Positions 1 through 11,220 of a DNA stretch of 64,000 nucleotides are shown here, one piece after another. The notes beneath the pieces are model-generated. The model was given only the letters and a program-made list of their open reading frames with translations, had not been told where the DNA came from and did not search any database. A program made the translations under genes and the position numbers. Each line of letters begins with the position of its first letter. Positions within the stretch are counted from its first letter, which is position 1. This DNA comes from Branchinecta lynchi (Eukaryota; Arthropoda; Branchiopoda; Anostraca; Branchinectidae): positions 12,133,869 to 12,197,868 of the forward strand of contig JAKZAP010000009.1 in the NCBI GenBank assembly GCA_023053575.1, given 5' to 3'.

Positions 1-217
1 TTCAAGTTGGAGATATGAACTTGTTGAAACATAGCTATAAAAAATTCAGGTGAAGTATCCGTTTTCCACTATCAAACAAGAGAATCCCTAATCCGGCGAG
101 GCAAGCTTTTGATAGCATACATCTTGATGAAATGTTTTCGGTCTAGAAGTTCCGCAGAAAAGTTAGATTTAGTTAGGCTACATTTCTGGTAAACAAATTT
201 GTCTCTAATTTTTTCTT

Positions 218-1012
218 TTTTCGATCCCAAAACGTAAATGGAGGGATACATATGATTTCGCAAAAGTTGTCCGTCTATCCGTCTGCTAGCACGATAACTC
301 TCGAAGGGGTTGAGATGTTTTGTTTTGGCATGAGCACTCTTTGGGTTAAAGTACAGGTCAAGTTCGAAGATGGTCTCTGTAGCCCTATATTTAGGGGTGG
401 GAAAGGTATAAAGGTGGGAAAAATAAGGGACAAAAAAAAATGTTTTTAACAGCTAATGAGATAATCGATTTAGTATTGGATATATCAATAATTTTCTTGT
501 CGGACAAGTAGTTCACCCGGAATCCGGCAAAAGCAGGAAAACTTGTGACAAATAAAAGTTTAATCTGAAGTTGATTAGATGATCGATCTAGGGGTAATGA
601 GACATTCTGAACAAGTACATGAAAATTATCTTTTCGCCGGACAAATCGTTCGCCCAGAATCTGCTCGAAACCGGAAAATTTGTCTAAAATTCGGTTTTTT
701 AGCTTTTTTTTTCACGGACAAGCAATTCGCCCAGAATCCTGCAGAAACCGGAAATTTGACAGAAGTAAAGGCAACTGGAAGTTTTGATAAATTTCGTCAA
801 AGTATATACGACGTATAGACACACACGATGTCTGTAGACACACACGCTGAGTCCATATCTGAGCTTAGTTTTCTCAGATGATTAGCCATTGGCCTAAATT
901 TTACCAATAAACGTTTTCAAGGAGCCTGGAGAAGACCGGATATTTACAAGATCGAATTGTCTGGATCAGATATGAAATTTTTGGGATCCCATCGAACCCT
1001 TTGGTGTTATTT
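218..1012 (+). mobile_element. Family A element
   Basis: It begins at a diverged CGATCCCAAAACGTAAATGG end with the GCAAAAGTTGTCCGTC motif and closes at TTTTTGGGATCCCATCG near 980. The interior has degenerate tandem units with the GGAATCCGGCAAAA motif. It lies downstream of the Pro-rich exon. Confidence 0.75.
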
Positions 1013-1701
1013 TAAGCTGTGAAAGCCTTATCAGCATTATATTTATTTAAAACGAGAAACCCGAAATACCACACCATGCACTCTGTAAATCATATACCAG
1101 ACCAGAACTATATTTATTAGCTAGAGGGGTGACTGAGCACAGGTAGGCAAGCTGAACAAAGTTTAAACCCAACATTTTGAACCAGAAAAGGCCAGAATAG
1201 CCGTCTGCCGCTCCTTGCATTATATTTAAGTTTTGCAACACAGTCCTTTTCCGGAAAAGCAAATGTAGTTTACGGAAATTTTAAGCTTCTCATCACAGGT
1301 TTTCTCTCACTACCCAGACCTCTTTCCTTTATTTGGGTACGGCGGAAGGGTTGGGAACTTGATATTCTCTCCGTTGCATTGCAAACTCGTTTCAATGGGT
1401 ACAATAGCCCAGATTGCGGTAATGTGGAGCTGCCAAGACTCTGGAGCTAGATGGCATTTTAGGCAGGATTGCTTACTATTTGGCTGTCACATTAAAAGAT
1501 ATGTAAGAGGCTAAGAAGGCGCCAAAGCACGAACCGTCGAAACATCGGCGTCGGCTATCGGTGTGCCCCCGTTTCATGGACACATTTTAGTCCTTTAAAT
1601 TTTCAAGCAAACGACGTTATTATTCGGGCGCACGATCTAGTTCTTAGTACAGGCAAGAAATGTCCAAAATTTTTGGGCAATCACCTTGCCATCGACCCTA
1701 T
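1013..1701. other. 3' flank of chitin-binding gene
   Basis: Low-copy sequence with no coding frame I trust. TTTATT on the plus strand at 1113-1118 and 1042-1047 gives AATAAA in the direction of the minus-strand gene, possible but distant polyadenylation signals. Confidence 0.4.
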
Positions 1702-4328
1702 TCAGACTAACAGCATGGGTCTACCTTGGTCTACAGGAGTCGGGGAAGGCCTTGGTCGTCCTGCTGCAAGCTCCTGCAAACCAAACTCGGCCTCTAATTC
1801 TCCCGGTGTTGGTCTGGGTCTGCGACCCATGATGGGTCTTTCTTCACCTCCAGTTTCTTGTTCAGGTGCCGGACGTCTAGGTGGGGCACGGACCGGTTCC
1901 CCCAGGGTAGGTTCCTCCGGTGCCGGCCGAGCTGGTGGTCTGCGTCCCACAGTGGGTCTTTCCTCGCCTCCAGTTTCTGGTTCAGGTGCGGGACGTCTAG
2001 GTGGGGCACGGACCGGTTCCTCCGGGGTTGGTTCCTCCGGTGCCGGACGAGCTGGTGGTCTGCGTCCCGCAGTGGGTCTTTCCTCGCCTCCAGTTTCTGG
2101 TTCAGGTGCCGGACGTCTAGGTGGGGCACGGGCCGGTTCCTCCGGTGCCGGCCTAGTTGGTGGTCTGCGTCCCACAGTGGGTCTTTCCTCGCCTCCAGTT
2201 TCTGGTTCAGGTGCCGGACGTCTAGGTGGGGCACGGACCGGTTCCTCCGGGGTTGGCTCCTCTGGTGCCGGCCGAGCTGGTGGTCTGCGTCCCACAGTGG
2301 GTCTTTCCTCGCCTCCGGTTTCTGGTTCAGGTGCCGGACGTCTAGGTGGGACGTGGGCCGGTTCCTCAGGGGTTGGTTCCTCCGGTGCCGGCCGAGCTGG
2401 TGGTCTGCGTCCCACAGTGGGTCTTTCCTCGCCTCCAGTTTCTGGTTCAGGTGCCGGACGTCTAGGTGGGGCACGGGCCGGTTCCTCCGGGATTGGTTCC
2501 TCCGGTGCCGGCCGAGCTGGTGGTCTTCGTCCCACAGCGGGTCTTTCCTCGCCTCCAGTTTCTGGTTCAGGTGCCGGACGTCTAGGTGGGGCACGGGCCG
2601 GTTCCTCCGGTGCCGGTCGAGCTGGTGGTCTGCGTCCCACAGATGGTCTTTCCTCGCCTCCAGTTTCTGGTTCAGGTGCCGGACGTCTAGGTGGGGCACG
2701 GGCCGGTTCTTCCGGTGCCGGCCTAGTTGGTGGTCTGCGTCCCACAGTGGGTCTTTCCTCGCCTCCAGTTTCTGGTTCAGGTGCCGGACGTCTAGGTGGG
2801 GCACGGACCGGTTCCTCCGGGGTTGGTTCCTCTGGTGCCGGCCGAGCTGGTGGTCTGCGTCCCACAGTGGGTCTTTCCTCGCCTCCGGTTTCTGGTTCAG
2901 GTGCCGGACGTCTAGGTGGGACGTGGGCCGGTTCCTCAGGGGTTGGTTCCTCCGGTGCCGGCCGAGCTGGTGGTCTGCGTCCCACAGTGGGTCTTTCCTC
3001 GCCTCCAGTTTCTGGTTCAGGTGCCGGACGTCTAGGTGGGGCACGGGCCGGTTCCTCCGGTGCCGGCCGAGCTGGTGGTCTGCGTCCGACAGTGGGCCTT
3101 TCGTCGCCTCCAGTTTCTGGTTCAGGTGCCGGACGTCTAGGTGGGAAACGGGCCGGTTCCTCCGGTGCCGGTCGAGCTGGTGGTCTTCGTCCCACAGCGG
3201 GTCTTTCCTCACCTCCAGTTTCTGGTTCAGGTGCCGGACGTCTAGGTGGGGCACGGGCCGGTTCCTCCGGGGTTGGTTCCTCCGGTGCCGGTCGAGCTGG
3301 TGGTCTGCGTCCCACAGTTGGTCTTTCCTCGCCTCCAGTTTCTGGTTCAGGTGCCGGACGTCTAGGTGGGGCATGGGACGGTTCCACCGGGGTTGGTTCC
3401 TCCGGTGCCGGCAGAGCTGGTGGTCTGCGTCCCACAGTGGGTCTTTCCTCGCCTCCAGTTTCTGGTTCAGGTGCCGGACGTCTAGGTGGGGCACGGGCCG
3501 GTTCCTCCGGGGTTGGTTCCTGTGGTGACGGCCGAGCTGGTGGTCTGCGTCCTCCCGTGGGTCTGGGTTCGCCTTCAATAACAGGTTCTGGGCCAGGAAA
3601 AGTAGGCGGACGTCGAGCTGGGGCAGGAGCCGGTTCTTCCGGAGTTGGTTCTTCCGGTCTAGGTTTTGCAGGAGGTATGTGTCCCCCCGTAGGTCTTGGT
3701 TCGCCCCCAGTAGTCGGTTCAGGAGCTGGCGCGGCCACTGGTAATTCCAGTGCAGGTCTTCTTAGTGGGGTTGGGGCCGGTACCTCAGGTTCTGGTAAAG
3801 GAGCAGGACGGCTTTGCGGTCTGCGAGGCTGTTCAGGTTCTACTGGAGTTGGCGCTGGTTTACGCGGTGATGTTGAAGGTTCCGGGGCCTCAGGTTCTGG
3901 TGCAGGAGCAGGTCGTCCTGGTTGAACTCGTGGGGGGACAGGTTCCTCGGGAGCCTGTGCAGGTGCTGGCCTTCGAGGTGACTCTGGTGCAGGAACAGGG
4001 CGTACTGGTGGAACTTCGGGAGGTGTTGGTCCAATTGGGGCCGGTTCTGGTCTAGGTGCTAGCGGCTCCGGTCCAGCAGTTTCTGGAGCAGAAGGAGGTG
4101 GTCCAGAAGGAATCGGGCGAGGGAGAATTGCTGGCACTGGAATTGGTCCAGCCGGCCGTCTAAGAACTACTAAGGGTCGTACTTCCGGCATTCCAACAGC
4201 CCCGGTGGTCAAAGGCTGTGGTCCCAGCTGGGGTGGCCTGGGCTGGGGAAGAGGCTTAAAGGGTTGGTTGAGAGATTGGCGTTCTGAGTTGTCATCAATT
4301 TCGTTGTCGGTGTCATATATTTCGAAGC
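1702..4328 (-). CDS. Terminal exon of chitin-binding gene: acidic linker plus Pro/Glu/Arg repeat tail
   Basis: On the minus strand a pyrimidine-rich acceptor (CTCCTTACCTCTTCCAG) at about 4350-4329 opens an exon that runs uninterrupted for 2627 bases to a TGA at 1704-1702 (875 codons including stop). It starts in phase 1. The first residues (FEIYDTDNEIDDNSER) are acidic and non-repetitive, followed by a Pro-rich stretch and then about 15 tandem copies of a 35- or 40-residue unit (motifs PAPEPETGGEERP, GRRPPARPAPEEP, RAPPRR). The shorter units lack a five-residue insert such as TPEEP. The tail is a Pro-rich polyampholyte with balanced Glu and Arg, as in structural extracellular proteins; the exact role is unknown. 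The plus strand is also open over much of this stretch (Gly/Ser-rich), but the acceptor, the acidic start and the phase fit to the exon at 9365-9473 favour the minus strand. Confidence 0.68.
1940..3580. repeat. Coding tandem repeat, 105/120-bp units
   Basis: About 15 units of 120 bp, or 105 bp when a 15-bp piece (such as GGGGTTGGTTCCTCC) is missing, repeat head to tail inside the Pro-rich exon. Unit length is always a multiple of three. A larger block of about 0.4 kb (2085-2490) recurs at 2655-3060, offset 570 bp, with two visible differences over 2101-2490, so the array also grew by recent block duplication. Units at both edges are more diverged than central ones, as expected for unequal crossing over. 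Confidence 0.95.
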
Positions 4329-4663
4329 CTGGAAGAGGTAAGGAGCGGATTCCTTTGGTTCATGATCTACTCTACGGAGTTGTTAAAAAGCCTAAACCCG
4401 AATGTGACTCATGAAACGCGATGACATATCCAGCATTAATGAGAAGTGGAACAGATGCCCAATCTTACTCTGTCACGGCCTCGGGCACATCTTTACATCC
4501 GAGTTCAGCAGTTTTATTTAACAATCTCCTTTATTCGATAACCCGAAAACGAAATGTTTCAAGCCTTGATATCTTCCATTTACTAGTTTGGATGAAGATG
4601 AGTATGACTTTTTCTCATTTGTGTAACAGGCCTTTGTTTTAATGCTCAACTTGACTAGCTCTA

Positions 4664-5110
4664 TTTAAGCCAGGTTTCACCTTCCGGATTCCCAGGTATC
4701 CGTAGGCTTCCGCACAGTCAAGCCAACCCGTCCAGATTTTCATGATAATGATGCAAGCCAGGCTTCACGTTCTAGATTTTTCTTCCGGATTCCAGACAGC
4801 CTTTTTCGTCGAGACGGATCTGGAAGGTAAAGCCAGGCCAAAACCGTCTGTAAGTCCGGGACGTTGAACGCCTCAAATTCCGGATGTCTGGAAGGTGCCA
4901 TAGAGGCAACCCGTTCGAGAAACACTAAAAATATGCAAATGGGGGAAGAAAAGGGAAAGTGATTAACAGTTGTGACTGGGATGCAAGAGCTACTTGAAAT
5001 GTATTGAAGACCAGCAAATTTAGCTGTTTTCATTATGAAAATCTGGAAGGGTTGGCTTGACTATGCGGAAGCCCCGGACGTCTGGGAACCTGGAAGGTGA
5101 AGCATGGCGT
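4664..5110. mobile_element. Family D inverted-repeat element
   Basis: The ends TTTAAGCCAGGTTTCACCTT (from 4664) and GGAAGGTGAAGCATGGC (to 5110) are inverted repeats. The interior holds paired TCCGGATTCC-type motifs and an AAATATGCAAATGGGGGAAG block. Related copies lie at 5111-5391, 7938-9182 (split), 41826-42430 (split) and 57280-57596. No coding frame is seen, so it is non-autonomous. Confidence 0.75.
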
Positions 5111-5391
5111 TGACAGATAATTTTGCTATTCTTCAACATTTCCTAGAATCCTAGATGTCCCGTCGCATTCCAAATACATTATGCATCCCAATCAAAAGGG
5201 TCAATCACTCTCACTTTTCTTCGTACATTTGCATATTTTATTTTGTCTCTCGAATCTATGGGACCTTCCAGAATCCGGAATCCGGGGTGTGCAAAAAACC
5301 AGACTTACAGAAGTGTGTGGCCTGTCTTCCCCTTCCTGATCTATCTCGAGGAAAACGGCTGTCTGGAATCCGGAAGAAAAATCTGTAAACT
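5111..5391. mobile_element. Family D element, partial, opposite orientation
   Basis: It carries the same blocks as 4664-5110 in reverse order (ATTTTGCTATTCTTCAACAT, then a Pou-like ATTTGCATA, then GGAATCCGGAAG) and abuts that copy head to head. Confidence 0.6.
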
Positions 5392-5529
5392 GAAGACTTA
5401 CCTTAGGCACAGGTCTGAGGGAGTGGTAGCCAAGCAAATACCCAAATTGCAGCCAATTAGACACACAACTCGTTACCTAAAAAGTTATTTCCGCCTTCGT
5501 GAAACTTTTTTAACTAGCATCACTAACTG

Positions 5530-5690
5530 TATATAGATTTGAAAATTTGTGTTATGTTTGACAAGTCTTTGTTACATCCAGACTAGTGTAGAATTTTCTT
5601 TTTTTTATTTAATTAGTCTTAATATGGACGAGAACGAAGAAAACTGCTTGACCGCTGTAACGGTTTTGAGAATAAACTGAACTGAAAATT
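5530..5690 (+). repeat. Probable LINE 3' end
   Basis: The stretch ends in AATAAACTGAACTGAAAA, a short repeated tail typical of non-LTR 3' ends. The coding part is absent. It lies in intron DNA of the minus-strand gene. Confidence 0.4.
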
Positions 5691-6594
5691 TGATGTGAAT
5701 TGAGGGTGGTAATTATATGGCAAAACCTAAGCAAGCAAATCAGGAAAGTGACGCTCATGACACAATGAATGTCCAGATCGCCTTATGCCTAGACCTTAGT
5801 CGGCATTCCGATGATAAATTTATCTCGAAATAGTACTATGAAGTAGTACAAAAAAGTAGCATGCACTACTAACGATGCTACTACATGCTTCTGCTTCAAG
5901 GCTACCGTGTTACTGCATACTACTATATGCTACTATTAGCAAAACCGGATGCTACTATGGCAAGACAGGATGCTACTGGATACTACTACATAAGATTGGA
6001 CCAGTATGAGGCACATTAAATGATACTATTCTTTGCTGTTACATAGTATTACATGCAACGTTTTCGTACTACTACCATACTACTACGCAGGCTACAAATT
6101 TTTCATCGGGATGGTACCACTCACAGGCTTTCAACATTACTTGACCCCTAATGGTTAAATCGTTCAGTAAACCAATGCTTGGTTATTCTGCTGGGGTGAT
6201 CAGTTTCTGTCTTGTAAGGTTGTGTTTACCTGCCTGTTGTCTTGTAGGTTCTGCGGTAGGGAACCTGAATAGAAATCACTGTCGTGTTTCTCGTTACAGC
6301 GGAGCAGCCAACTCGAGTTATTAGGGAACTCCAAACATGAATACTTTGGATTGGAGATCAGTCGTTTACCGAAAAAACAACAACAAATCAAACAAGATCG
6401 ATGCGCAGACATTCCCCGTGTTCTCATTGTTTTCCGCCCTGTCTCAAGGAGGAGACCCCCTTTCATGTGGTTCTCCTCGCTCCCAATGGAGTCCCCTACG
6501 AGTAGATGACGCTACGAAAACGAAGGCGATTTCTTTCATAGCTTTTTTGGCGTCTCGGCGGACGGAATGGTTTTGCAAAGCGTGGAATATTAAA
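5691..6594. repeat. TACTAC-rich dispersed repeat and unassigned intron DNA
   Basis: Bases 5820-6080 are rich in TACTAC and GCTACTA motifs and contain GGATGCTACTATGGCAAGAC. Related stretches lie at 18165-18290 and, reversed, at 51150-51260. The rest (6120-6594) shows no feature I can support. Confidence 0.45.
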
Positions 6595-7937
6595 CAAGAG
6601 CTGTAGGCTCATATGGCATTTGCAAGCATATGTAGTAGAAAAAAAGAAGGGGGCTGAAAATCCAACCTATGGTTTCACTTTAAATATAAAAATAGGAGAC
6701 AGAAAGCAAAAGGAAACAAGCAGGAAAACAAAAATCGGCAAGGCTGGGTCAGATGGAAGTATTCGGTGTAAGATGCGCCAACCTTGCAAGGCTGGGTCAG
6801 AGGATGAAAGTGATGGTCAAAGGTTTTTTTTTTCATCTATCGGTTAAGATGCGCACTTTAAGGGTGCCAAAAATTAATTTATAAGCAAAACCCTTGAGGC
6901 AAAAAGATTCATTTACTCGTGGCCATCTTGAAAAGTGAATATTGCTTAAAAGAATTTTTTGTATTTTGCGGTTAAGATGATCCGAGTTCTTTAAGTAAGT
7001 AAGTAAGTAATTTATTTATGACCCGCTATTTTGGAAAGGCGGAGAAAGTGAAGAAAGTAAACAAAACACATACAAACACAGAAAAAGACACTTAATTTTT
7101 AATCTTCGGTCAGGAAACAGTGGACGAAAAGGAATTAAGGAATGGTCTGGTCGGAGAAGTCACGATGTCTAACCCAATGATGTCTAGTTTCTAATGCTCC
7201 AGCAAAGTTTTAACTTCCTAGCACATCTGGGTGTACCTTAACTCACGATCACCGGAATTCCGGAAACCCCCCTATAGCCCCCCCCCTCGGTACCCGAATC
7301 CGGTCCGATTCTGTCACGAATACACCTAGGATCCCACCAAGTTTCATCCTGATCGCTCCACTCTATGCGTATCACAAGATTTCCGGTTCTCCCCTCCACC
7401 CCCCCCAGTTCGTCGGATCCGGTCCCCACTTGAAATGGGACATCTGAGACATAAGTTCTTTCAAGATATCAAGTTTCATTAAGATCCGATAACCCGTTCG
7501 AAATTTATGCATGCCACTAATTTCCGGATTCCGCCGTCTCCCCCTCCCCCCACGACGATGGGATCGGGCGAATGACTGTTTCCAAGTTAATCTGGCCGGG
7601 TCTCTGATATGCCTGACAAGTTTTACCGTCCTAGCCCACCTGGATGTACATCAACTACGGATCGCCGGAATTCCGGACCCCCCCCCCAAACTCCCCCCAC
7701 AGTGTCCGAATCCGGTCCAGTTATGTCAGTTATTTATCTAGAGCTTGTGCTTGTTCTTCCCACCACGTTTCATCCCAATCGCTCCACTCCGAGAGTTTCA
7801 CACGATTTCCGGCTCCCCTCCGACTCCCCCTCAGATTCATCGGATCCGGTCCGGACTTGAGATGAGGCATCTGAGACACGAGGTCTTCCCAGGTACCGGG
7901 TTTCATTAAGATCCGATCACCCGAACACAGCCAGGAC
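6595..7937 (+). mobile_element. Family B element, truncated at its hairpin end
   Basis: It starts with CAAGAGCTGTAGGCTCATAT, continues with the CAAAACCCTTGAGGC and GTTAAGATGCGCA motifs, and then with B-type tandem units (AAGTTTCATCCTGATCG, CGGATCCGGTCC, poly-C runs) to 7937. A family J tail (from 6992) is inserted in it. The hairpin end is missing where family D begins. Confidence 0.7.
6992..7145 (-). repeat. Family J: LINE 3' end with (TAAG)n tail
   Basis: TAAGTAAGTAAGTAAGTAA followed by TTTATTTATGACC and the CACTTAATTTTT block recurs at 13312-13445, and in part at 10811-10860. Read on the minus strand it ends in an AATAAATTACTTACTTAC tail, as in RTE-type or related LINEs. Confidence 0.6.
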
Positions 7938-9182
7938 AAAACCGTCTCGCCGGGGTGTTGGACACCCTAGATTCCGGATATCTGGAAGGTGCCCTTGAGA
8001 CAACCCCAGAGCAAAATAACTCTAGGGAGTATGGACAAGCTGTATGCTTCCTATGTATTGAAAACGGGTCATAGTCACAGCTCCTCCCATTACGCTCAAG
8101 GCATTCGAGGCGTTAAAACTTCAGCGAGGTGTCTTTTGGTGCAGGGGCGGGTTGAGAAAATTGTAGCACCGCTAAGATGCAGTGTGGACAACGAGGAGAC
8201 AGGGGGGGGGGGGGGGGGTTCTTTTGTGTTGCGACAATGGAAGCTATTCAGGAAGCGTGATAACGACAAGTGCATTTTATGCAGCTTTCTATTTCAGCAA
8301 AAGAATGACAAAAAATATATTATCGGAAACCGATATATAATACCTTGTGTTACCTACAACAGCCTTAGGAACGAATTTATCACGCCACAAACTTATTAGC
8401 TAAAAGGAAACCTTTAAACATTTCTCGAAGTATCGCTCAACAGCGAAAAGTAGAAGTGGATAAATGGCTATTTACAGATAAAAAACCCTTGTGATACCAA
8501 TGAGAGCCTTAAAAATTGATTGCGTTAGGAACAACTTGATTCCGGTACGAATTTAATAGCGGAAAACGCAACTTTCATATTTATCAAAGAAATTAAAAAT
8601 CTGAAGACGGAACAACTTGAAGATAAGAATAGCTTGACAACGCCAAAAGTAGCTTATGTAGTCTCGCACGTCGTGAAGCTATGTTCCTGTAAGTTGTAGA
8701 GCAGCATTTGAACAAACAACCTTTTACCCATTTTATCATGGGCAAGGCCTACAACTACAACTTCACTTCTTCACAAATTCTGCTACCTCAAGGCTCAATC
8801 TATCACGACGTGATAAGCTCACTCCGAGCCCAGCGTCCGTGAAAGACTAAACGAGTTTCAGTAGGACCGGTCTTCTGCTACTTGTGGCGCTACAATTCGA
8901 CTATGTCCCTTTATAAAAAGTTTTGCCCATACTCCCTAGAGATATTTTGCTCTGGAGAACCCGTTCGAGAGACACTACAAATATGCAAATGGGGGAAGAA
9001 AAGGGAAAGTGATTGACAGTTGTGACTGGGATGCAAGAGGTATTTGAAATGAAAAGGGGACATCTAGGAAACTTTGAAGAACAGCAAATTTAGCTGTCAT
9101 CATTATCATCAAAATCTGGAAGGGTTGGCTTGATTGTGCGGAAGCCCCGGGCGTCTGGAAATCTGGTAGGTGAAGCTTGGCT
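7938..9182. mobile_element. Family D element split by a hAT-like insertion
   Basis: D sequence runs to 8006 (TCTGGAAGGTGCCCTTGAG), stops, and resumes at 8955 (GAGAACCCGTTCGAGAGAC), finishing at GGTGAAGCTTGGC near 9180. The intact version of the junction is visible in the copy at 4664-5110. Confidence 0.75.
8007..8954. mobile_element. hAT-like non-autonomous DNA transposon
   Basis: The terminal inverted repeats start CAGAGCAAAATAACTCTAGG and end CTAGAGATATTTTGCTCTG, continuing as GGAGTATGG on both sides (about 28 bp, one or two mismatches). The flanks are GACAACCC (7999-8006) and GAGAACCC (8955-8962), an 8-bp target duplication with one mismatch. CAGAG ends and 8-bp duplications are hAT traits. 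The interior has no transposase frame; the 136-codon open frame across a poly-G run is not credible. Confidence 0.8.
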
Positions 9183-9199
9183 TTAAAAGCTTTAAAGTG

Positions 9200-9303
9200 C
9201 TCACCGGTCCGGACTAACCAGAACCTGATCGGGAGGCAGGTTTTAATGACGTAGCTTTGATACCAAAAAATGCACAATAGGACAAGAACCGAACATCGAT
9301 GAG
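9200..9303. mobile_element. Family E miniature inverted-repeat element
   Basis: It starts CTCACCGGTCCGGACTAA and ends GAACCGAACATCGATGAG. The ends are inverted repeats and match a longer copy at 13960-14339. It lies just downstream of the minus-strand exon at 9365-9473. Confidence 0.6.
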
Positions 9304-9364
9304 GAAAATCAAGAGGCAGAACGGAGTGCAACAAACGCAGCTAATAGATAAGGATGGAGCTTAC

Positions 9365-9473
9365 CAACTTCGCGATTGGTTCCAAAATCTTCGCTGTAGT
9401 CGGATGATGAATCGCCAAGGGATAAGGATTCGCAAGACGCTCCGAACTGGATTTCAGGAGAACATGGATCCCC
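9365..9473 (-). CDS. Internal exon of chitin-binding gene (last CBM14 cysteine plus acidic linker)
   Basis: The minus strand has an acceptor (ATCTTTGCTTCCAG) ending at 9474 and a donor (AAGTTG|GTAAGC) at 9364, giving a 109-base exon that enters in phase 0 and leaves in phase 1. It encodes GDPCSPEIQFGASCES, then a Ser/Asp/Glu-rich run ending FGTNREV. The phase-0 start matches the phase-0 end of the exon at 16159-16319. The phase-1 end matches the start of the exon at 4328. Joined to the upstream exon, its first cysteine lies 11 residues after the fifth CBM14 cysteine, where the family expects the sixth. It is a short exon, so the assignment depends on these fits; a transcript would settle it. 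Confidence 0.6.
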
Positions 9474-10050
9474 CTGGAAGCAAAGATAACAAAATGTGAA
9501 CAAATTAAAGGATTAAATCTTAAACAGAAAACTTGACTCAAACTTGACTCGGGGAGCTTGCTGACATATCAAGACTGAGTCGATTTTAAGAGTAAGAAAA
9601 ATTCTCGTTACGACCATTGCAGTTTCCGAGAATTCGACTTTTGAATTAGTAGAAAAAGAAAGCAAAAGGTTTGTGTTCCGGGAGTAGGAACCGAACGCAT
9701 GACCTCTTGACTATTATCCCGATGTGTTGACTTGTGTTAAGTCAAAGGCAAACTTTTACAGTGCATACGTGCATAATTACAGTGCATAAGGGGCAAGGGC
9801 CTTCCAGCTAGCTTCGGGAACACAGGAGGGGGGTTGAGATAACAAAGAAGGGGGGTCCTGTCGACAAAAACTCCCTGTATCTTTATCTAAGCCCCCCAGG
9901 TCGGTTTGATGGCATAAAGTTGCGTAGTCAAGTTGCTGTGCCTTTAAGTAGCGATCCGGAAACGCCTGGGCAAGTAAGCTCAAAATCAATCTTAAACAAG
10001 ATAAACCCGACAAAACGAAAAATATAGCTGGCGTGCGAATCAACATTTTG
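9474..10050. other. Intron DNA, mostly unassigned
   Basis: Part of the intron upstream of the exon at 9473. Bases 9690-9720 (minus strand TTCGGTTCCTACTCCCGG) faintly resemble a tRNA T-arm of a SINE, but no complete tRNA shape is present. Nothing else can be supported. Confidence 0.3.
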
Positions 10051-10365
10051 TATTTATTTATTTACATATTAATAGAAAAAGAGGTTAAGCCGAAGGCTTC
10101 TCTCCCTACATTACACATTACCTGTTGTTTAAGAACACGGCACTATAGGCCAACAGTGATACACTTATGTCAACTAAAAAGGATTCACATAGGCGCTGCA
10201 ACTAAACTGAGTACCACTAAGATGTTGCACAAACGAGAAATTTGCTTCAGGAACAGTCTCCTCAGGTAAACCCTTACATGCCAAGCATGCACGGTAACAA
10301 ACTTCAACCAATTTTCCTGTTTACTTTTAGTGGGTATAGCCTCAAAGAATGCTGACGGGTTGACA
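10051..10365 (-). repeat. Family K SINE- or LINE-like element
   Basis: On the minus strand it runs from a GCCTCAAAGAATGCTGA-complement block through a GTTGCAGCGCCTATGTGA block to an AATAAATAAATA tail. A second copy at about 42070-42350 has nearly the same 5' limit, which suggests a short retroelement of about 300 bp rather than random truncation. Confidence 0.6.
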
Positions 10366-11220
10366 GAAATAAAATGAACTAAAAAAATATTTTTTTTTCC
10401 AACTTCTGTTTTGAGTAATCTGTTCTACGAATTAAATAATTTCTTTTGAGATGTTCAAGTCATTCCTACCTAACAACTAGCAAATGGTCAAAATGAAATC
10501 TTATCTCGCAGGTATATCGACCATACTTCCGAATGCATTCCGACCCTCTGAACAACTCGTATGCGGGTGTAATAAATGCGACCAATGTCATAGAGTGGAG
10601 CTACATTGGTCTGTATGTTAGGAATTATGTTAGCTGGCGCTATAAATTGTAGACGGAGCGGGTACAGTAGTTACTATGGTATCTGGATACCAAGGTCTAA
10701 AGTCGTTTTCGCAGTTACCGTGGTATCTGATACCACCGTCAAAAGTGTTGCAGTTACCGCGGTATCTGGCCAGGTACCGTGGTATCTGGTTATCATCTGA
10801 ACATCAGATAAAGTAAGTAAGTAAGTAACGAATTTATTTCAAAAAACCACTATCATGGCAATGCCAAATTTGGGTATTACGTCAATTTATACCGCGGTCC
10901 CACCGCACTAACTGGTTTGGTGGAAAGGTGTGTCAGTATTTCTTTTTGGGTGATTTCAAAAAGCGCAATTCCGACAGTTGTTGTTTTTGCAGAGCAGTGT
11001 AGTATCAGGTACCACGGCAACTACAAAGACGACTTATTACAGATCCACCATGGTATCAGCAGTAACGCAACTAGTGTTGCTTCAAATAATCACCCATGTC
11101 AATTGGCAACTGTTTTCGCCACGTATTTTAGTATTGACTTCCGTGATTTTGGGGCTTTGAATATCCGCCCCGTAAGTATACTTAAATAATTATATATATA
11201 ATTAAAGCGCTTTTTATTAT
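10366..11220. repeat. Inverted, internally repeated stretch around a J fragment
   Basis: GCAGTTACCGTGGTATCTG-like motifs occur about four times in 10670-10795, and their complements (GGTATCAGCAGTAACGCAAC) at 10985-11090, with a J-type TAAGTAAGTAAGTAA piece between. It looks like a foldback element split by another insertion. No gene is seen. Confidence 0.4.

Noticed and set aside
1673..3925. Plus-strand 750-codon Gly/Ser-rich frame
   Set aside because: It is the complement of the Pro-rich minus-strand exon. The minus frame is longer, begins at a good splice acceptor with non-repetitive acidic sequence, and fits the phase of the next exon. The plus frame opens only at a TTG and has no supporting signal.
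7989..8399. 136-codon frame in the hAT-like element
   Set aside because: It starts in family D, crosses the element end and a poly-G run, and has no transposase motif.
9685..9725. Possible tRNA or tRNA-derived SINE on the minus strand
   Set aside because: Only a T-arm-like string is visible; no acceptor stem, A box or anticodon arm could be drawn.
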